Assembly: GCA_964444835.1 (NCBI GenBank)
Contig: CAYUIT010000008.1
Location: 1-64,000, forward strand
DNA length: 64,000 bases
Direction of reading: 5' to 3'
From: CADEED01 sp964444835
GTDB lineage: Bacteria; Pseudomonadota; Gammaproteobacteria; Steroidobacterales; Steroidobacteraceae
The translations under genes and the position numbers were made by a program. Under the pieces are notes generated by a model. That model was given only the letters and a program-made list of their open reading frames with translations. It was not told the origin of the DNA and ran no database searches. Each line of letters opens with the position of its first letter. Position 1 is the stretch's first letter. Positions 42,552 to 51,016 of the stretch are shown in pieces.

Positions 42552-44705
42552 ATGAAAAATAGAATCAAAAGAACCGTTTCGCTTCTTATTGTTTCATTTT
42601 TCACACCTATCTCTGCCTTTGCGGCCGACGACACAGAGTCTGCCGGACCTGCCGCGCACCTCACCGAAGTCGTGGTGATCGGTCACCGCGAACGGCTCCG
42701 AGATCTCGGTGGCGCCGGCGACATCATCGACTCCGCCATGATGGACGCCGCGCGCCCGTTCACCGTCAACGAAGCGATTCGCCAAGTACCGGGCGTGTTT
42801 GCACGCGATGAGGAAGGCTTCGGCCTGCGTCCCAATTTTGGTATTCGCGGCCTCAACCCCACCCGCTCGTCCAAGGTGTTGCTGCTAGAGGATGGGTTGC
42901 CGCTGACGTTCGCGCCATACGGAGATAACGCGACTTACTACCACCCGCCGATCGAGCGATTCACGCGCATCGAGGTGTTGAAGGGCGCCAGCCAGATCCA
43001 GTTCGGTCCGCAAACCATCGGCGGCGTCATCAACTACATCACGACCGAGGTGCCAGACGAGTTTTCCGGAGCGCTGCAACTGCGCGGCGGCAATCGCGCA
43101 TTTGGCGAAGCTGCGCTCGAGCTTGGCGATCGCTTGGCGAACGGCACGGGCTGGGTTGCGAATGCGACGTACAAGGAAACCGACGGCACGCGCGCCAACA
43201 TGCATTTCGAAGTGAGCGACCTCAGCTTCAAAGTTGAACAACCGCTCGGCGAGCGCCAATCGCTCGTGATTCGCAGCAGCTACTACCGCGAGGACTCGCA
43301 GGTGCCCTACTCCGGCCTGACACTCGCGGAGTACTTGGCCGATCCACGCAGCAACCCGTTCGTGAACGATTCGTTCGAGCTGTATCGATGGGCTGTCGCG
43401 GCCACGCACGGCTGGCAGATCACGGACCAGGCGGAGCTCAAGACCTCCGTGTACCACACGTATTTCAATCGCGATTGGTGGCGCCAATCGAGCAATTCGA
43501 GTCAGCGTCCGAACGACTCCAGCGATCCGGCCTGCGTGAGTCTCGCCAATCTGCTAACGACTTGCGGCAACGAAGGGCGGCTGCGGCAGTACTACACGAG
43601 CGGCATCGAGCAACGCCTCAATCTCGCCGGTGTACTCGGCTCGGTGCAGCACGATACGAGCGTGGGCGCGCGATGGCATGTCGAAAAGCAAGCGCGCGTA
43701 CAAATCAACGGCGATTCGCCGAACGCGCGTACGCCTGGCATCGGGGTGAATGGCGGCGTGCGCGAGGACAATCGCCGTGACGTCACCGCGCTCGCACTCT
43801 TTTGGCAGACGCGCTTTGATCTTGGCCGCCTCGGCGTCACTCCCGGCGTTCGCTATGAACGCGTGGAATATGAACGGCGCAACTTCTTGAACGGCGCGCG
43901 CGGCGCGAGTGAGATTGATCAAGTCATTCCGGGGCTCAGTGCCACGTTCGATCTCTCGGATCGTTGGATGGTGTACGCGGGCGCGCACCGCGGGTTCGCG
44001 CCACCGCGCGTCGAAGACATCATCACCGTGACCGGTGGATCCGTGGATCTAGAGGCCGAGCTATCGTGGAATTACGAGTTGGGCGTGCGCGCAAAGCTGA
44101 CGCGCAGCATCGACCTCGAACTCACCGCATTTCGCATGGACTTCGACAACCAAATCGTGCCGGCCAGTGTTGCGGGCGGCACCGGCGCAACCTTGACGAG
44201 TGCGGGCGAGACTCTGCATCAAGGCGCAGAATTCGCGCTCAAGATCGCAACGCCGCTGCAGGGCTCGTGGCGCGGCTCGGCTCGTGTCGCCTACACGTGG
44301 TTGGCCGATGCCGAGTATGTGGGTGAGCGCTACTCGGCAATCTCGGGCTTTAGCGCCACGCGCGTCACGGGTAATCGGCTTCCCTATGCAGCCGAGCAAT
44401 TGGCGAACGTCACGCTCGGCCTTGAATCAACGCGCGGTTTACGACTGCATCTCGATGCTAACTATAGTGGCAGCATGTTCACCGACGACCTCAACACGGT
44501 CGCTCTCGTTGCCAACGGTCAACGGGGTCGTATCGGTGGCAGCACCGTGTGGAACCTAACGACCGAGTACGATTTCAAGAACGGCTTCGCCGTTTTCGCG
44601 AGCGCCAAGAATCTGACGGATAAACTCTACGTCGTCGATCTGTCGCGCGGCATGATTCCTGGCGCGCCGCGGCTCATTCAGTTGGGATTCGAGTATCGGT
44701 TCTAA
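42552..44705 (+). CDS. FecA-like TonB-dependent outer membrane receptor
   Basis: A 717-residue receptor. Signal peptide MKNRIKRTVSLLIVSFFTPISAFA, then TonB-box-like TEVVVIGHRE, a plug domain (NEAIRQVPGVFARDEEG, GIRGLNPTRSSKVLLLEDGLPLT, IEVLKGASQIQFGPQTIGGVINY) and a 22-strand barrel ending QLGFEYRF with terminal Phe. The plug matches the Fe(3+)-dicitrate receptor group. There is no N-terminal signalling domain, so it does not use a FecI/FecR switch. Divergent from feoAB with a Fur-like box between, it is probably an iron-chelate importer. Confidence 0.88.
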   Translation: MKNRIKRTVSLLIVSFFTPISAFAADDTESAGPAAHLTEVVVIGHRERLRDLGGAGDIIDSAMMDAARPFTVNEAIRQVPGVFARDEEGFGLRPNFGIRGLNPTRSSKVLLLEDGLPLTFAPYGDNATYYHPPIERFTRIEVLKGASQIQFGPQTIGGVINYITTEVPDEFSGALQLRGGNRAFGEAALELGDRLANGTGWVANATYKETDGTRANMHFEVSDLSFKVEQPLGERQSLVIRSSYYREDSQVPYSGLTLAEYLADPRSNPFVNDSFELYRWAVAATHGWQITDQAELKTSVYHTYFNRDWWRQSSNSSQRPNDSSDPACVSLANLLTTCGNEGRLRQYYTSGIEQRLNLAGVLGSVQHDTSVGARWHVEKQARVQINGDSPNARTPGIGVNGGVREDNRRDVTALALFWQTRFDLGRLGVTPGVRYERVEYERRNFLNGARGASEIDQVIPGLSATFDLSDRWMVYAGAHRGFAPPRVEDIITVTGGSVDLEAELSWNYELGVRAKLTRSIDLELTAFRMDFDNQIVPASVAGGTGATLTSAGETLHQGAEFALKIATPLQGSWRGSARVAYTWLADAEYVGERYSAISGFSATRVTGNRLPYAAEQLANVTLGLESTRGLRLHLDANYSGSMFTDDLNTVALVANGQRGRIGGSTVWNLTTEYDFKNGFAVFASAKNLTDKLYVVDLSRGMIPGAPRLIQLGFEYRF

Positions 44706-44761
44706 CGCCGTATCGGCGACCCGCGCCGTGAGCAGATTGCGCTGGTCTTGCGACTGCGGCT

Positions 44762-45172
44762 TTAGGCAGCGACTTGAGCGCGGCGGCGACGCACGAAGGC
44801 GAGACCCGCCAAGCCCAAGCCCATCAAGCCAAGTGTCGTCGGCTCCGGCACAGCAGCTGGCGTGAGGTCACTGAAGTTCCGCACGATCGCAGGGCCGCCG
44901 CCCGACGGATTCAACGTGAGCTGGAACAGCATCGAAGTATCGAGCGCAATGAACTGAAACGTGTTGCACGGATCGTTTGGATTACCGCTCGACGTACCCG
45001 AAAGCGTACGAGCGATCACGGGCGTGACGCCTGGGAAGCCCGGCACTTCGTTCGGCGAGAACGTGAGCCGAAAATGTTGTTGTTCTTTGCTAGGCGCACC
45101 AAACCGGTGCCTACAGCTTTCGTCGCGCGTCCATGCGTAACGCCTGTTTAGGGCGCGGGTGACAAAAGTCAC
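44762..45172 (-). pseudogene. PEP-CTERM protein, probably truncated at the N-terminus
   Basis: A 136-residue frame ending in a PEP-CTERM sorting signal: VPEPTTLGLMGLGLAGLAFVRRRR (short VPEP motif, hydrophobic helix, Arg cluster), the target of the exosortase system that delivers proteins to extracellular matrix. Such proteins need an N-terminal signal peptide, but here the frame opens with MTFVTRALNRRYAWTRDES, which is not one. Upstream DNA offers no obvious signal sequence, so it looks like the tail of a once longer gene. No exosortase gene lies in the window. It could still be a real gene with a start I cannot see. Confidence 0.55.
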
Positions 45173-45263
45173 CCACCGCGGATGACACCCGACACTAAAT
45201 CCACACGAACGGCCCAGGTAGGCTGTCTCTCATCGGCGCATGGCGCGCCTTCGGATGAACCTC

Positions 45264-46135
45264 ATGACGACACACCCCATTTCAGTGCACGACGCGAGCA
45301 AGCGCTACGGCGAGACGGTTGCGCTCGACACGGTATCCCTGCAGATCCAGGCTGGCGGCCTCACGAGCATTCTCGGCCCGAACGGCGCCGGCAAGACCAC
45401 GCTGCTGTCGATGGTGCTCGGCCAGACACAGCCCACGACGGGTCGCGTCAGCGTCTTCGGTGGCGAGCCCGGCAGCCGCGCCGTGCGGCTGCGCATGGGC
45501 GCGATGCTCCAAGCCGCCAGCGTCACGCCGCAATTGACGGTGCGTGAGACGATCGAGGTTTTCTCGGCCTACTACGCGACGCCCTACGCGATCGACGAAA
45601 CGCTCGCGCTGGCCGGACTCGATTCGCTCGCCGATCGACGCTATTCGAAGCTCTCGGGCGGCCAGCAGCGGCGCGTGCAGTTCGCCGTCGCGATCTGTGG
45701 CAAGCCGGAGTTACTGTTGCTCGACGAGCCGACGGTCGCGCTCGACGTGGAAGCGCGCCGCGGCGTGTGGGATGTGGTTCGCGATCTCGTCAAGCGCGGC
45801 AGCACAATCGTCCTAACCACCCATCAGCTCGAGGAGGCGGAAGCGCTTTCGCAACGCGTCGTCGTGCTGGCTGGCGGTCGCATCGTCGCGGATGGCACCC
45901 CCGGTGACGTCAAGAGCAAGGTGGCTGCAAAACGAGTTCAGTGCATCACGAGCATCGCGAGCGAAGAAATCGCACGCTGGCCGAACGTGCATACGGTGCG
46001 CCGCGCCGGCCAACACACGGAAGTCGTGTGCAATCAGGTCGAGCAAGTCGTGCGCGAGTTACTGGCTCGCGACGCAACGCTCTCCGAGCTCAGCGTCAGC
46101 GGTAGCACGCTCGAAGACGCCGTGCTCGAGCTTAC
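45264..46135 (+). CDS. ABC-2 exporter ATP-binding protein (3' end lost in gap)
   Basis: ATPase of a drug/antibiotic-type (DrrA-like) exporter, about 290 residues up to the assembly gap. It has Walker A LGPNGAGKTTLLSMVLG near residue 34, signature SKLSGGQQRRVQFAVA near 132, Walker B LLLLDEPTVALDVEAR near 155 and H-loop LTTHQLEEAE. ATG at 45264 gives MTTHPISVHDASKRYG; ATG at 45240 and 45255 in frame are alternatives. The gene is cut by N at 46136. It leads a unit with a permease, amidohydrolase and DesK/DesR pair. Confidence 0.88.
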
Positions 46136-46235
46136 NNNNNNNNNNNNNNNNNNNNNNNNNNNNNNNNNNNNNNNNNNNNNNNNNNNNNNNNNNNNNNNNN
46201 NNNNNNNNNNNNNNNNNNNNNNNNNNNNNNNNNNN
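46136..46235. other. Assembly gap, exactly 100 N
   Basis: A run of 100 undetermined bases. The round number indicates a scaffold placeholder of unknown true length. It removes the end of the ATPase gene and the beginning of the permease gene, and reading through it would create a false fusion protein of about 490 residues. Confidence 0.97.
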
Positions 46236-46739
46236 GACCAAGGCTTGTTAGCCCTGAAGCGCGTTGCACCGATGCCGGCGCCCGCTTACTTCGTCGCGAA
46301 ACTGCTGATGAGCATGGCGTTCACGGCCACAGTTGTATTTGCGATCTACGCGCTCGGCGCCACGTTCGGCAAGGTTACGATGCCGCGGGAAGCGTGGCTC
46401 ACGCTGGCCGTCATCCACGTACTCGCGACGATTCCGTTCGGCTTGTTAGGCCTGGCGATCGGCTTCGCGATGAAGGGCACAGCGGCGCTCGCCGTCTGCA
46501 ACATCTTGTTCTTGCTGCTCGCCGTGTGCGGCGGCTTATGGATGCCGCTCGAGTTCTTCCCGAAGATCATGCAATTGATCGCCAAAGGCTTGCCGACTTA
46601 TCACATGGCAGAACTCGCGCTGCTCGTCAGCGGCCGCAATCGTGAGTACACGATTGGGTTACACCTCATGGCTTTGGCAGGCTACTGCGTGCTGTTTGGT
46701 GGCTTGGCATGGGCGGCGTGGCGCCGTGCGGAGCGCTAG
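46236..46739 (+). CDS. ABC-2 type permease (5' end lost in gap)
   Basis: C-terminal 167 residues of an ABC-2 membrane subunit, with four or five transmembrane helices: LLMSMAFTATVVFAIYALGATFG, LAVIHVLATIPFGLLGLAIGFAM, ALAVCNILFLLLAVCGGLWMPLEFFP and LHLMALAGYCVLFGGLAWAAW (given by segment). LPTYHMAELAL is a usual ABC-2 stretch. A complete subunit has about 250 residues, so about 80-90 residues are missing in the gap. It pairs with the ATPase to form the exporter. Reading frame starts right after the N run. Confidence 0.85.
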   Translation, partial: DQGLLALKRVAPMPAPAYFVAKLLMSMAFTATVVFAIYALGATFGKVTMPREAWLTLAVIHVLATIPFGLLGLAIGFAMKGTAALAVCNILFLLLAVCGGLWMPLEFFPKIMQLIAKGLPTYHMAELALLVSGRNREYTIGLHLMALAGYCVLFGGLAWAAWRRAER

Positions 46740-46745
46740 TCAGTC

Positions 46746-48056
46746 ATGCGCGCAAAGCCATACCTCATCGGTGGGGCAATTCTGGCAGCGGTCGCGGTCT
46801 TCTTCTTCGCGTTGCCGGAGCCGAGCGTCGAGGTGGATTCGTCTGTAGCAGGCGATGCGACGCCGAGTTTCGCGATCCGCAACGTGCGTGTATTTGACGG
46901 CGCAGAAGCGCGTGATGGGCAGTCTGTCGTTGTGCGCGACGGGCGCATCGCCGCCGTCGGTACCGAAATCGCAATCCCGGACGACTTGTTAGTCGTCGAC
47001 GGTGCTGGCAAGACGCTGCTGCCGGGGATGATCGATGCGCACACGCACAGCTACGGTACCGCGCTCAGCGATGCACTGCGTTACGGCGTGACGACGTCGC
47101 TCGACATGTTCAGCACGCCAACGGTGATACGCGATCACGCCGCGCAGCGCGACTCGATGGCACGCGCAGCGAATGCCGATCTTTACACAGCGGGGTATCT
47201 CGCCACCTCGCCGATGGGACACGGCACGCAGTTTGGTATCGAGGTCCCCACGGTGGATAGCGCCGCCGCTGCGCCCGCATGGGTCGACGCGCGGATCGCG
47301 GCCGGGTCGGACTACATCAAGATCGTGTACGAGCCGGGCATTCCATGGGTGCTCGCCTCACTCGATCTGCCGACCGTGCGTGCGTTGGTAGAAGCGGCGC
47401 ACGCGCGCGGCAAACTTGCCGTGGCACACATTTCGCGCCTGCGACCCGCGAAGGAAGCGTTGCAGGCCGGCGTTGACGGGCTCGTGCACACGTTCGCGGA
47501 TCGTCCTGCAGACGAGGAATTCATTGAGCTCGCGCGCAGTCGCGGCGCATTTGTGGTGCCGACACTGACCGTCATTGCCGGAATCGAAGGGCCTGGGGAA
47601 GCGCGTCAGTTTGCGGAAGACTCGCGTGTTGCTGCGCGCCTGAGCGCGGCACAACGCAGTACCTTGATCGGCGATTGGTCGCCACGCATCAGCAACTACA
47701 ACCTCAGCGTCGCGCTCGATTCCGTCGCCAAGCTGCGCGCCGCAGGCGTCGATATTCTCGCCGGCACCGACGCGCCGAATCCCGGCACGGCGCATGGTGT
47801 CAGCATGCATCATGAGCTGGCGTTATTGGTACGCGCCGGGCTGACGCCGCGCGATGCCCTCGCAGCGGCGACACTGTTGCCAGCCAAGCATTTCAAGCTT
47901 ACCGACCGCGGCCGTATCGCGGTGGGCCTGCGTGCAGATCTGGTGCTCGTTCAAGGCGATCCCACTCAGGACATCACGGCCACGCGTAACATCGAGCGCG
48001 TTTGGAAGAACGGTTACGCCGTCACACTCGGCGATGAGTCACAGCTGAAGCCATGA
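46746..48056 (+). CDS. Membrane-anchored amidohydrolase
   Basis: Metal-dependent hydrolase of the amidohydrolase superfamily, 436 residues. An N-terminal helix (residues 5-25) anchors or exports it. Metal ligands are visible: HxH in GMIDAHTHSYG near residue 98, carboxylated Lys in DYIKIVYEPG near 193, His in VAHISRL near 224, His in GLVHTFADR near 245 and Asp in AGTDAPNPGTAHG near 340. Imidazolonepropionase- or prolidase-like activity is typical, but the substrate is unknown. Its stop overlaps the histidine kinase start by 4 bases, so it is part of the exporter-regulator operon. Confidence 0.85.
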   Translation: MRAKPYLIGGAILAAVAVFFFALPEPSVEVDSSVAGDATPSFAIRNVRVFDGAEARDGQSVVVRDGRIAAVGTEIAIPDDLLVVDGAGKTLLPGMIDAHTHSYGTALSDALRYGVTTSLDMFSTPTVIRDHAAQRDSMARAANADLYTAGYLATSPMGHGTQFGIEVPTVDSAAAAPAWVDARIAAGSDYIKIVYEPGIPWVLASLDLPTVRALVEAAHARGKLAVAHISRLRPAKEALQAGVDGLVHTFADRPADEEFIELARSRGAFVVPTLTVIAGIEGPGEARQFAEDSRVAARLSAAQRSTLIGDWSPRISNYNLSVALDSVAKLRAAGVDILAGTDAPNPGTAHGVSMHHELALLVRAGLTPRDALAAATLLPAKHFKLTDRGRIAVGLRADLVLVQGDPTQDITATRNIERVWKNGYAVTLGDESQLKP

Positions 48057-49201
48057 GCGCCAGCGAGTATTCTGTCGCGCGTATGAACGAACTGCAGAAA
48101 GCGAGTGCTAGCCCCGATGCGACACCGAGCGCGAGCAAGAGCGCCTGGTCGCGCTGGATATGGCTCGCGTACTTGCTGATGTATCCGTTGCCGTGGTTGA
48201 TTCGCGCGCCGAGTCAGACGGACGTGCTCGTATCGATCGCGGCGATCGCCGTGTTTCTCTGGCTATACATTCGACACTGGCAGGCTTCGCGCACGCGCTT
48301 GATTGCGATCGCATCGATTGTCGTGGTCATGTCGTTCTTGTTGCAGCCCTTCGGCGGACTGTGGGGAGTCTTCACGATCTATGGCATTGCGATGCTGTCG
48401 AATATTCGACCCACGCGCGACGCCGTTATCGGCGTGGCTGCGATCAGCGTCGCGCTGATCGCATTTGCATGGCTGCGCGATCTGCACTGGTCGCAATGGG
48501 CGTTTACCGCGTTTATGGGCGTGATGATCGGCGCATCGACGATCTTGTTCGCGCAGCTTGAGGAGAGCAACCGCCGACTCGCCGAGTCGCGCGAGACGGC
48601 ACGGCAGCTCGCTGTCGTCGCAGAGCGCGAACGCATCGCGCGCGATCTGCACGACTTGTTAGGCCATACGCTGACAGTGGTTGCCGTGAAGGCGGATTTG
48701 GCTGCCAAGCTGCTCGCCCGCGACCCGGCGCGCGCCGCCACCGAGATCGACGACATCCGCACCACCGCGCGCGCTGCGCTGGCCGACATACGCGCAGCCG
48801 TCACCGGCATGCGCTCCACGACTCTCGCAAGCGAGATCGTGCAAGCCCGACAGGCGCTAGCGGCAGCGGGTGTCACGCTGCACTACGACGCGTTGCATAC
48901 GCCGCTGCCCGAAAAAATCGAAGCGGTGCTGTCGCTCGTGATTCGCGAAGGCGTCACCAACGTCGTGCGCCACGCAGCCGCGAGTCGCTGCGATATCAAG
49001 ATCGAACAATCGCGCGACGGACATGTGATTCTCGAACTTGGAGACGACGGCAAGGGTGCGACTGCACGCGAAGGCAATGGCTTGCGCGGCATGCGGGCCC
49101 GCGTCGCAGAAGTGGCTGGGTCGCTCACGCTGACGAGTGATCGCGGCACACTCATTCGAGCCGAGATCCCGTTGCCACTCACAGCGGAGGCCCACGCATG
49201 A
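48053..49201 (+). CDS. DesK/NarX-type sensor histidine kinase
   Basis: A 382-residue membrane kinase. Five or so hydrophobic helices occupy residues about 33-165 with little periplasmic domain, followed by a HisKA_3 dimerisation helix with the phospho-acceptor in RERIARDLHDLLGH (H200) and a HATPase domain (VIREGVTNVVRHA, LELGDDGKGA, NGLRGMRARVAEV). DesK-like kinases sense membrane state. ATG 48053 overlaps the amidohydrolase stop by 4 bases; ATG at 48083 is an alternative. Overlaps the response regulator by 4 bases. Confidence 0.9.
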   Translation: MSASEYSVARMNELQKASASPDATPSASKSAWSRWIWLAYLLMYPLPWLIRAPSQTDVLVSIAAIAVFLWLYIRHWQASRTRLIAIASIVVVMSFLLQPFGGLWGVFTIYGIAMLSNIRPTRDAVIGVAAISVALIAFAWLRDLHWSQWAFTAFMGVMIGASTILFAQLEESNRRLAESRETARQLAVVAERERIARDLHDLLGHTLTVVAVKADLAAKLLARDPARAATEIDDIRTTARAALADIRAAVTGMRSTTLASEIVQARQALAAAGVTLHYDALHTPLPEKIEAVLSLVIREGVTNVVRHAAASRCDIKIEQSRDGHVILELGDDGKGATAREGNGLRGMRARVAEVAGSLTLTSDRGTLIRAEIPLPLTAEAHA

Positions 49202-49800
49202 TTCGCGTTGTCGTCGCGGAGGATCAGGGGCTCGTGCTCGGTGCCCTGGCGGCGCTGCTCGATCTGGAGACGGATATCGAAGTGGTCGGCCGTGCTCGCA
49301 ATGGCGACGAGGCGCTCGCTCTCTGCCAAGCGCATCGGCCGGATGTACTCGTCACTGACATCGAGATGCCGGGTCGATCGGGGCTCGATGTCGCGCAGGA
49401 GTTGCAGCAGACCGCGTTGCCGACGCGCGTCGTCGTGGTAACCACGTTCGGCAGACCGGGCTACCTGCGACGTGCGCTCGATCACGGCGTACGCGGCTAC
49501 TTGTTAAAAGACCAGCCGAGCGAGCAGCTGGTCGAGGCCGTGCGCAAGATCGCAGCCGGCGGGCGCGTGGTGGCCAGCGAGCTTGCGGATGCCGCATGGA
49601 GTGCTCCCGACCCACTCACAGAACGTGAGCGCGCTGTGTTGCGCCTCGCTGAACTGGGCCACAGCAGCAAAGACATCGCGGACGAACTCAACTTGTCGCT
49701 CGGCACGGTTCGAAATTACCTGTCCGAAGCGGCGCAAAAACTTGGCGCGGACAATCGGGTGGAAGCGGCACGGATCGCGCGCGCGAACGGTTGGCTGTAA
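49198..49800 (+). CDS. NarL/FixJ (DesR-type) response regulator
   Basis: A 200-residue two-domain regulator. The receiver has phospho-acceptor D54 in LVTDIEMPGRSG and the conserved Lys in YLLKDQPSEQ near 103; the C-terminal LuxR-type HTH is LTERERAVLRLAELGHSSKDIADELNLSLGTVRNYLSEAAQKLG (residues about 137-180). It partners the DesK-type kinase and probably controls the adjacent ABC exporter. Confidence 0.93.
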   Translation: MIRVVVAEDQGLVLGALAALLDLETDIEVVGRARNGDEALALCQAHRPDVLVTDIEMPGRSGLDVAQELQQTALPTRVVVVTTFGRPGYLRRALDHGVRGYLLKDQPSEQLVEAVRKIAAGGRVVASELADAAWSAPDPLTERERAVLRLAELGHSSKDIADELNLSLGTVRNYLSEAAQKLGADNRVEAARIARANGWL

Positions 49801-49833
49801 AGTCGGAGCTTGATTCGCGAGGAGGGGCGTTCG

Positions 49834-50232
49834 ATGCCGGGCGATGGAACGAGTGGCGGCGGCCGATCGCAACTCAACGTGTTAGGCGAGCCGCTGCAAA
49901 CCTGCAGCGTCGATCCGATGACCGGCTGGCTACGCTCCGGCTGCTGCGAGACGGACGCGCACGACCGCGGATCCCACACGGTTTGCGCGATCATGACGCG
50001 TGAGTTCCTGGAATTTTCGAAGGCGCGCGGCAACGACTTGAGCACGCCGCGTCCGGAGTTCGAGTTTCCGGGGCTCAAACCGGGTGATCGCTGGTGCTTG
50101 TGCGCGTCGCGTTGGATCGAGGCCTACGACTCGGGAGCCGCCCCGCGTGTTGTGCTGGCCGCCACCAATCGATTGGCCACGCGAATCGCTCCTCTTGAGG
50201 CACTCAAGGCATACGCGATCGATTTGACTTAA
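49834..50232 (+). CDS. DUF2237 family protein
   Basis: A 132-residue cytoplasmic protein of the DUF2237 family: VLGEPLQTCSVDPMTGWLRSGCCETDAHDRGSHTVCAIMT (residues about 16-55), then FPGLKPGDRWCLCASRWIEAYDSGAAPRVVLAATN. The conserved cysteines (CS, CC, VCA, CLC) could bind metal. The ATG at 49834 follows AGGAGGGG by about 6 bases; the in-frame ATT/GTG readings from 49810 lack a site. Function unknown. It stands alone after the response regulator by 33 bases. Confidence 0.85.
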   Translation: MPGDGTSGGGRSQLNVLGEPLQTCSVDPMTGWLRSGCCETDAHDRGSHTVCAIMTREFLEFSKARGNDLSTPRPEFEFPGLKPGDRWCLCASRWIEAYDSGAAPRVVLAATNRLATRIAPLEALKAYAIDLT

Positions 50233-50270
50233 GTCTGGCCGATCACATTGGCATTGGACAGATGTCATTT

Positions 50271-50300
50271 ATTGACACTCTGTCAATGACTGGCTAGATT
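50271..50300 (+). promoter_or_regulatory. tetR promoter with overlapping palindromic operator
   Basis: TTGACA (50272-50277), 17-base spacer and TAGATT (50295-50300) form a near-consensus promoter. A perfect inverted repeat ATTGACA-CTC-TGTCAAT (50271-50287) covers the -35 box, as expected for an autorepressed tetR gene. The start codon is 7 bases after the -10 box, so the transcript is probably leaderless. Confidence 0.75.
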
Positions 50301-50306
50301 ATCGGC

Positions 50307-50948
50307 ATGAACTCCATTGCCGATCGCCGTCTCGAAGAAAAGGAACGCCGCCGCAACGAAATCCTCGATGCTGCCGAGGCTGCTGCGGCCGAGTCGAGCC
50401 TCGAGGCGTTGACGATGGACGAGGTTGCGCGCAAGGCGCGGCTGTCGCGTGCGCTGATCTACGTGTATTTCAGCGACAAGTCGGAATTGTTGTTCGGCCT
50501 CGCCGAGCGCGCCTTCAGCAAGCTGTATCAGCGCTTCGCCGAATCGGCGACGCGCCACAAGCGCGGCCTCGAGCAGGTACAAGGCATGGGCCGCGCGTAC
50601 GTGGCGTTTTCGCAGGAATTTCCCGTGCTTTTCGATGCCCTCGCGCGCTTCGAGATGCACGAGCCCGATATCTCGAATGCCTCGCCGCATGAGCACGGCT
50701 GCGTGTTCCAAGGCGACAAACTGCACGCGTTGTTGATGCAGTCGATCGAACTCGGCGTGCGCGACGGGAGCGTGCGTCCCGATGTCGGCCCGCCCGCGCT
50801 TGTTAGCACGACGCTGTGGGGATTCATGCACGGTGTCATTCAGCTCGCGACGACGAAGTCGAACGTGTTGCTGCACGATGGAATTGAGAGCCGCGCGTTA
50901 TTCGAGCATGCGCTGCTCATGGCGACGCGCGGACTCGCGAAAGAATAG
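50307..50948 (+). CDS. TetR family repressor of the efflux operon
   Basis: A 213-residue regulator with N-terminal TetR HTH (RRNEILDAAEAAAAESSLEALTMDEVARKARLSRALIYVYFSDKSELL, residues about 15-60) and a helical ligand-binding C-terminus (a TetR_C domain). It is the first gene of the unit with tolC-like, adaptor and RND pump genes, 68 bases or less upstream, and is expected to repress itself and the pump until a pump substrate binds. The operator candidates at 50271 and 50990 fit this. Confidence 0.9.
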   Translation: MNSIADRRLEEKERRRNEILDAAEAAAAESSLEALTMDEVARKARLSRALIYVYFSDKSELLFGLAERAFSKLYQRFAESATRHKRGLEQVQGMGRAYVAFSQEFPVLFDALARFEMHEPDISNASPHEHGCVFQGDKLHALLMQSIELGVRDGSVRPDVGPPALVSTTLWGFMHGVIQLATTKSNVLLHDGIESRALFEHALLMATRGLAKE

Positions 50949-50977
50949 GCCCCGCAATGGATGTGACTGGCGCCAAC

Positions 50978-51006
50978 TTGCGCACCAAATTAGACACGCG
51001 TCTAAA
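50978..51006 (+). promoter_or_regulatory. Candidate internal promoter and operator before the TolC-like gene
   Basis: TTGCGC (50978-50983), 17-base spacer and TCTAAA (51001-51006). Inside this lies a perfect palindrome TTAGAC-ACGC-GTCTAA (50990-51005). Such a palindrome is unexpected within coding sequence, and it supports a downstream GTG start at 51017. The half sites resemble but do not equal those at 50271. Confidence 0.45.
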
Positions 51007-51016
51007 CGATGGACGC

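Noticed and set aside
43388..43780. Internal frames within the TonB receptor gene
   Set aside because: Shadow frames of the receptor; no independent support.
45240..46739. A single fused ABC ATPase-permease protein
   Set aside because: The apparent fusion spans a 100-N placeholder; the two halves are separate genes by family structure.
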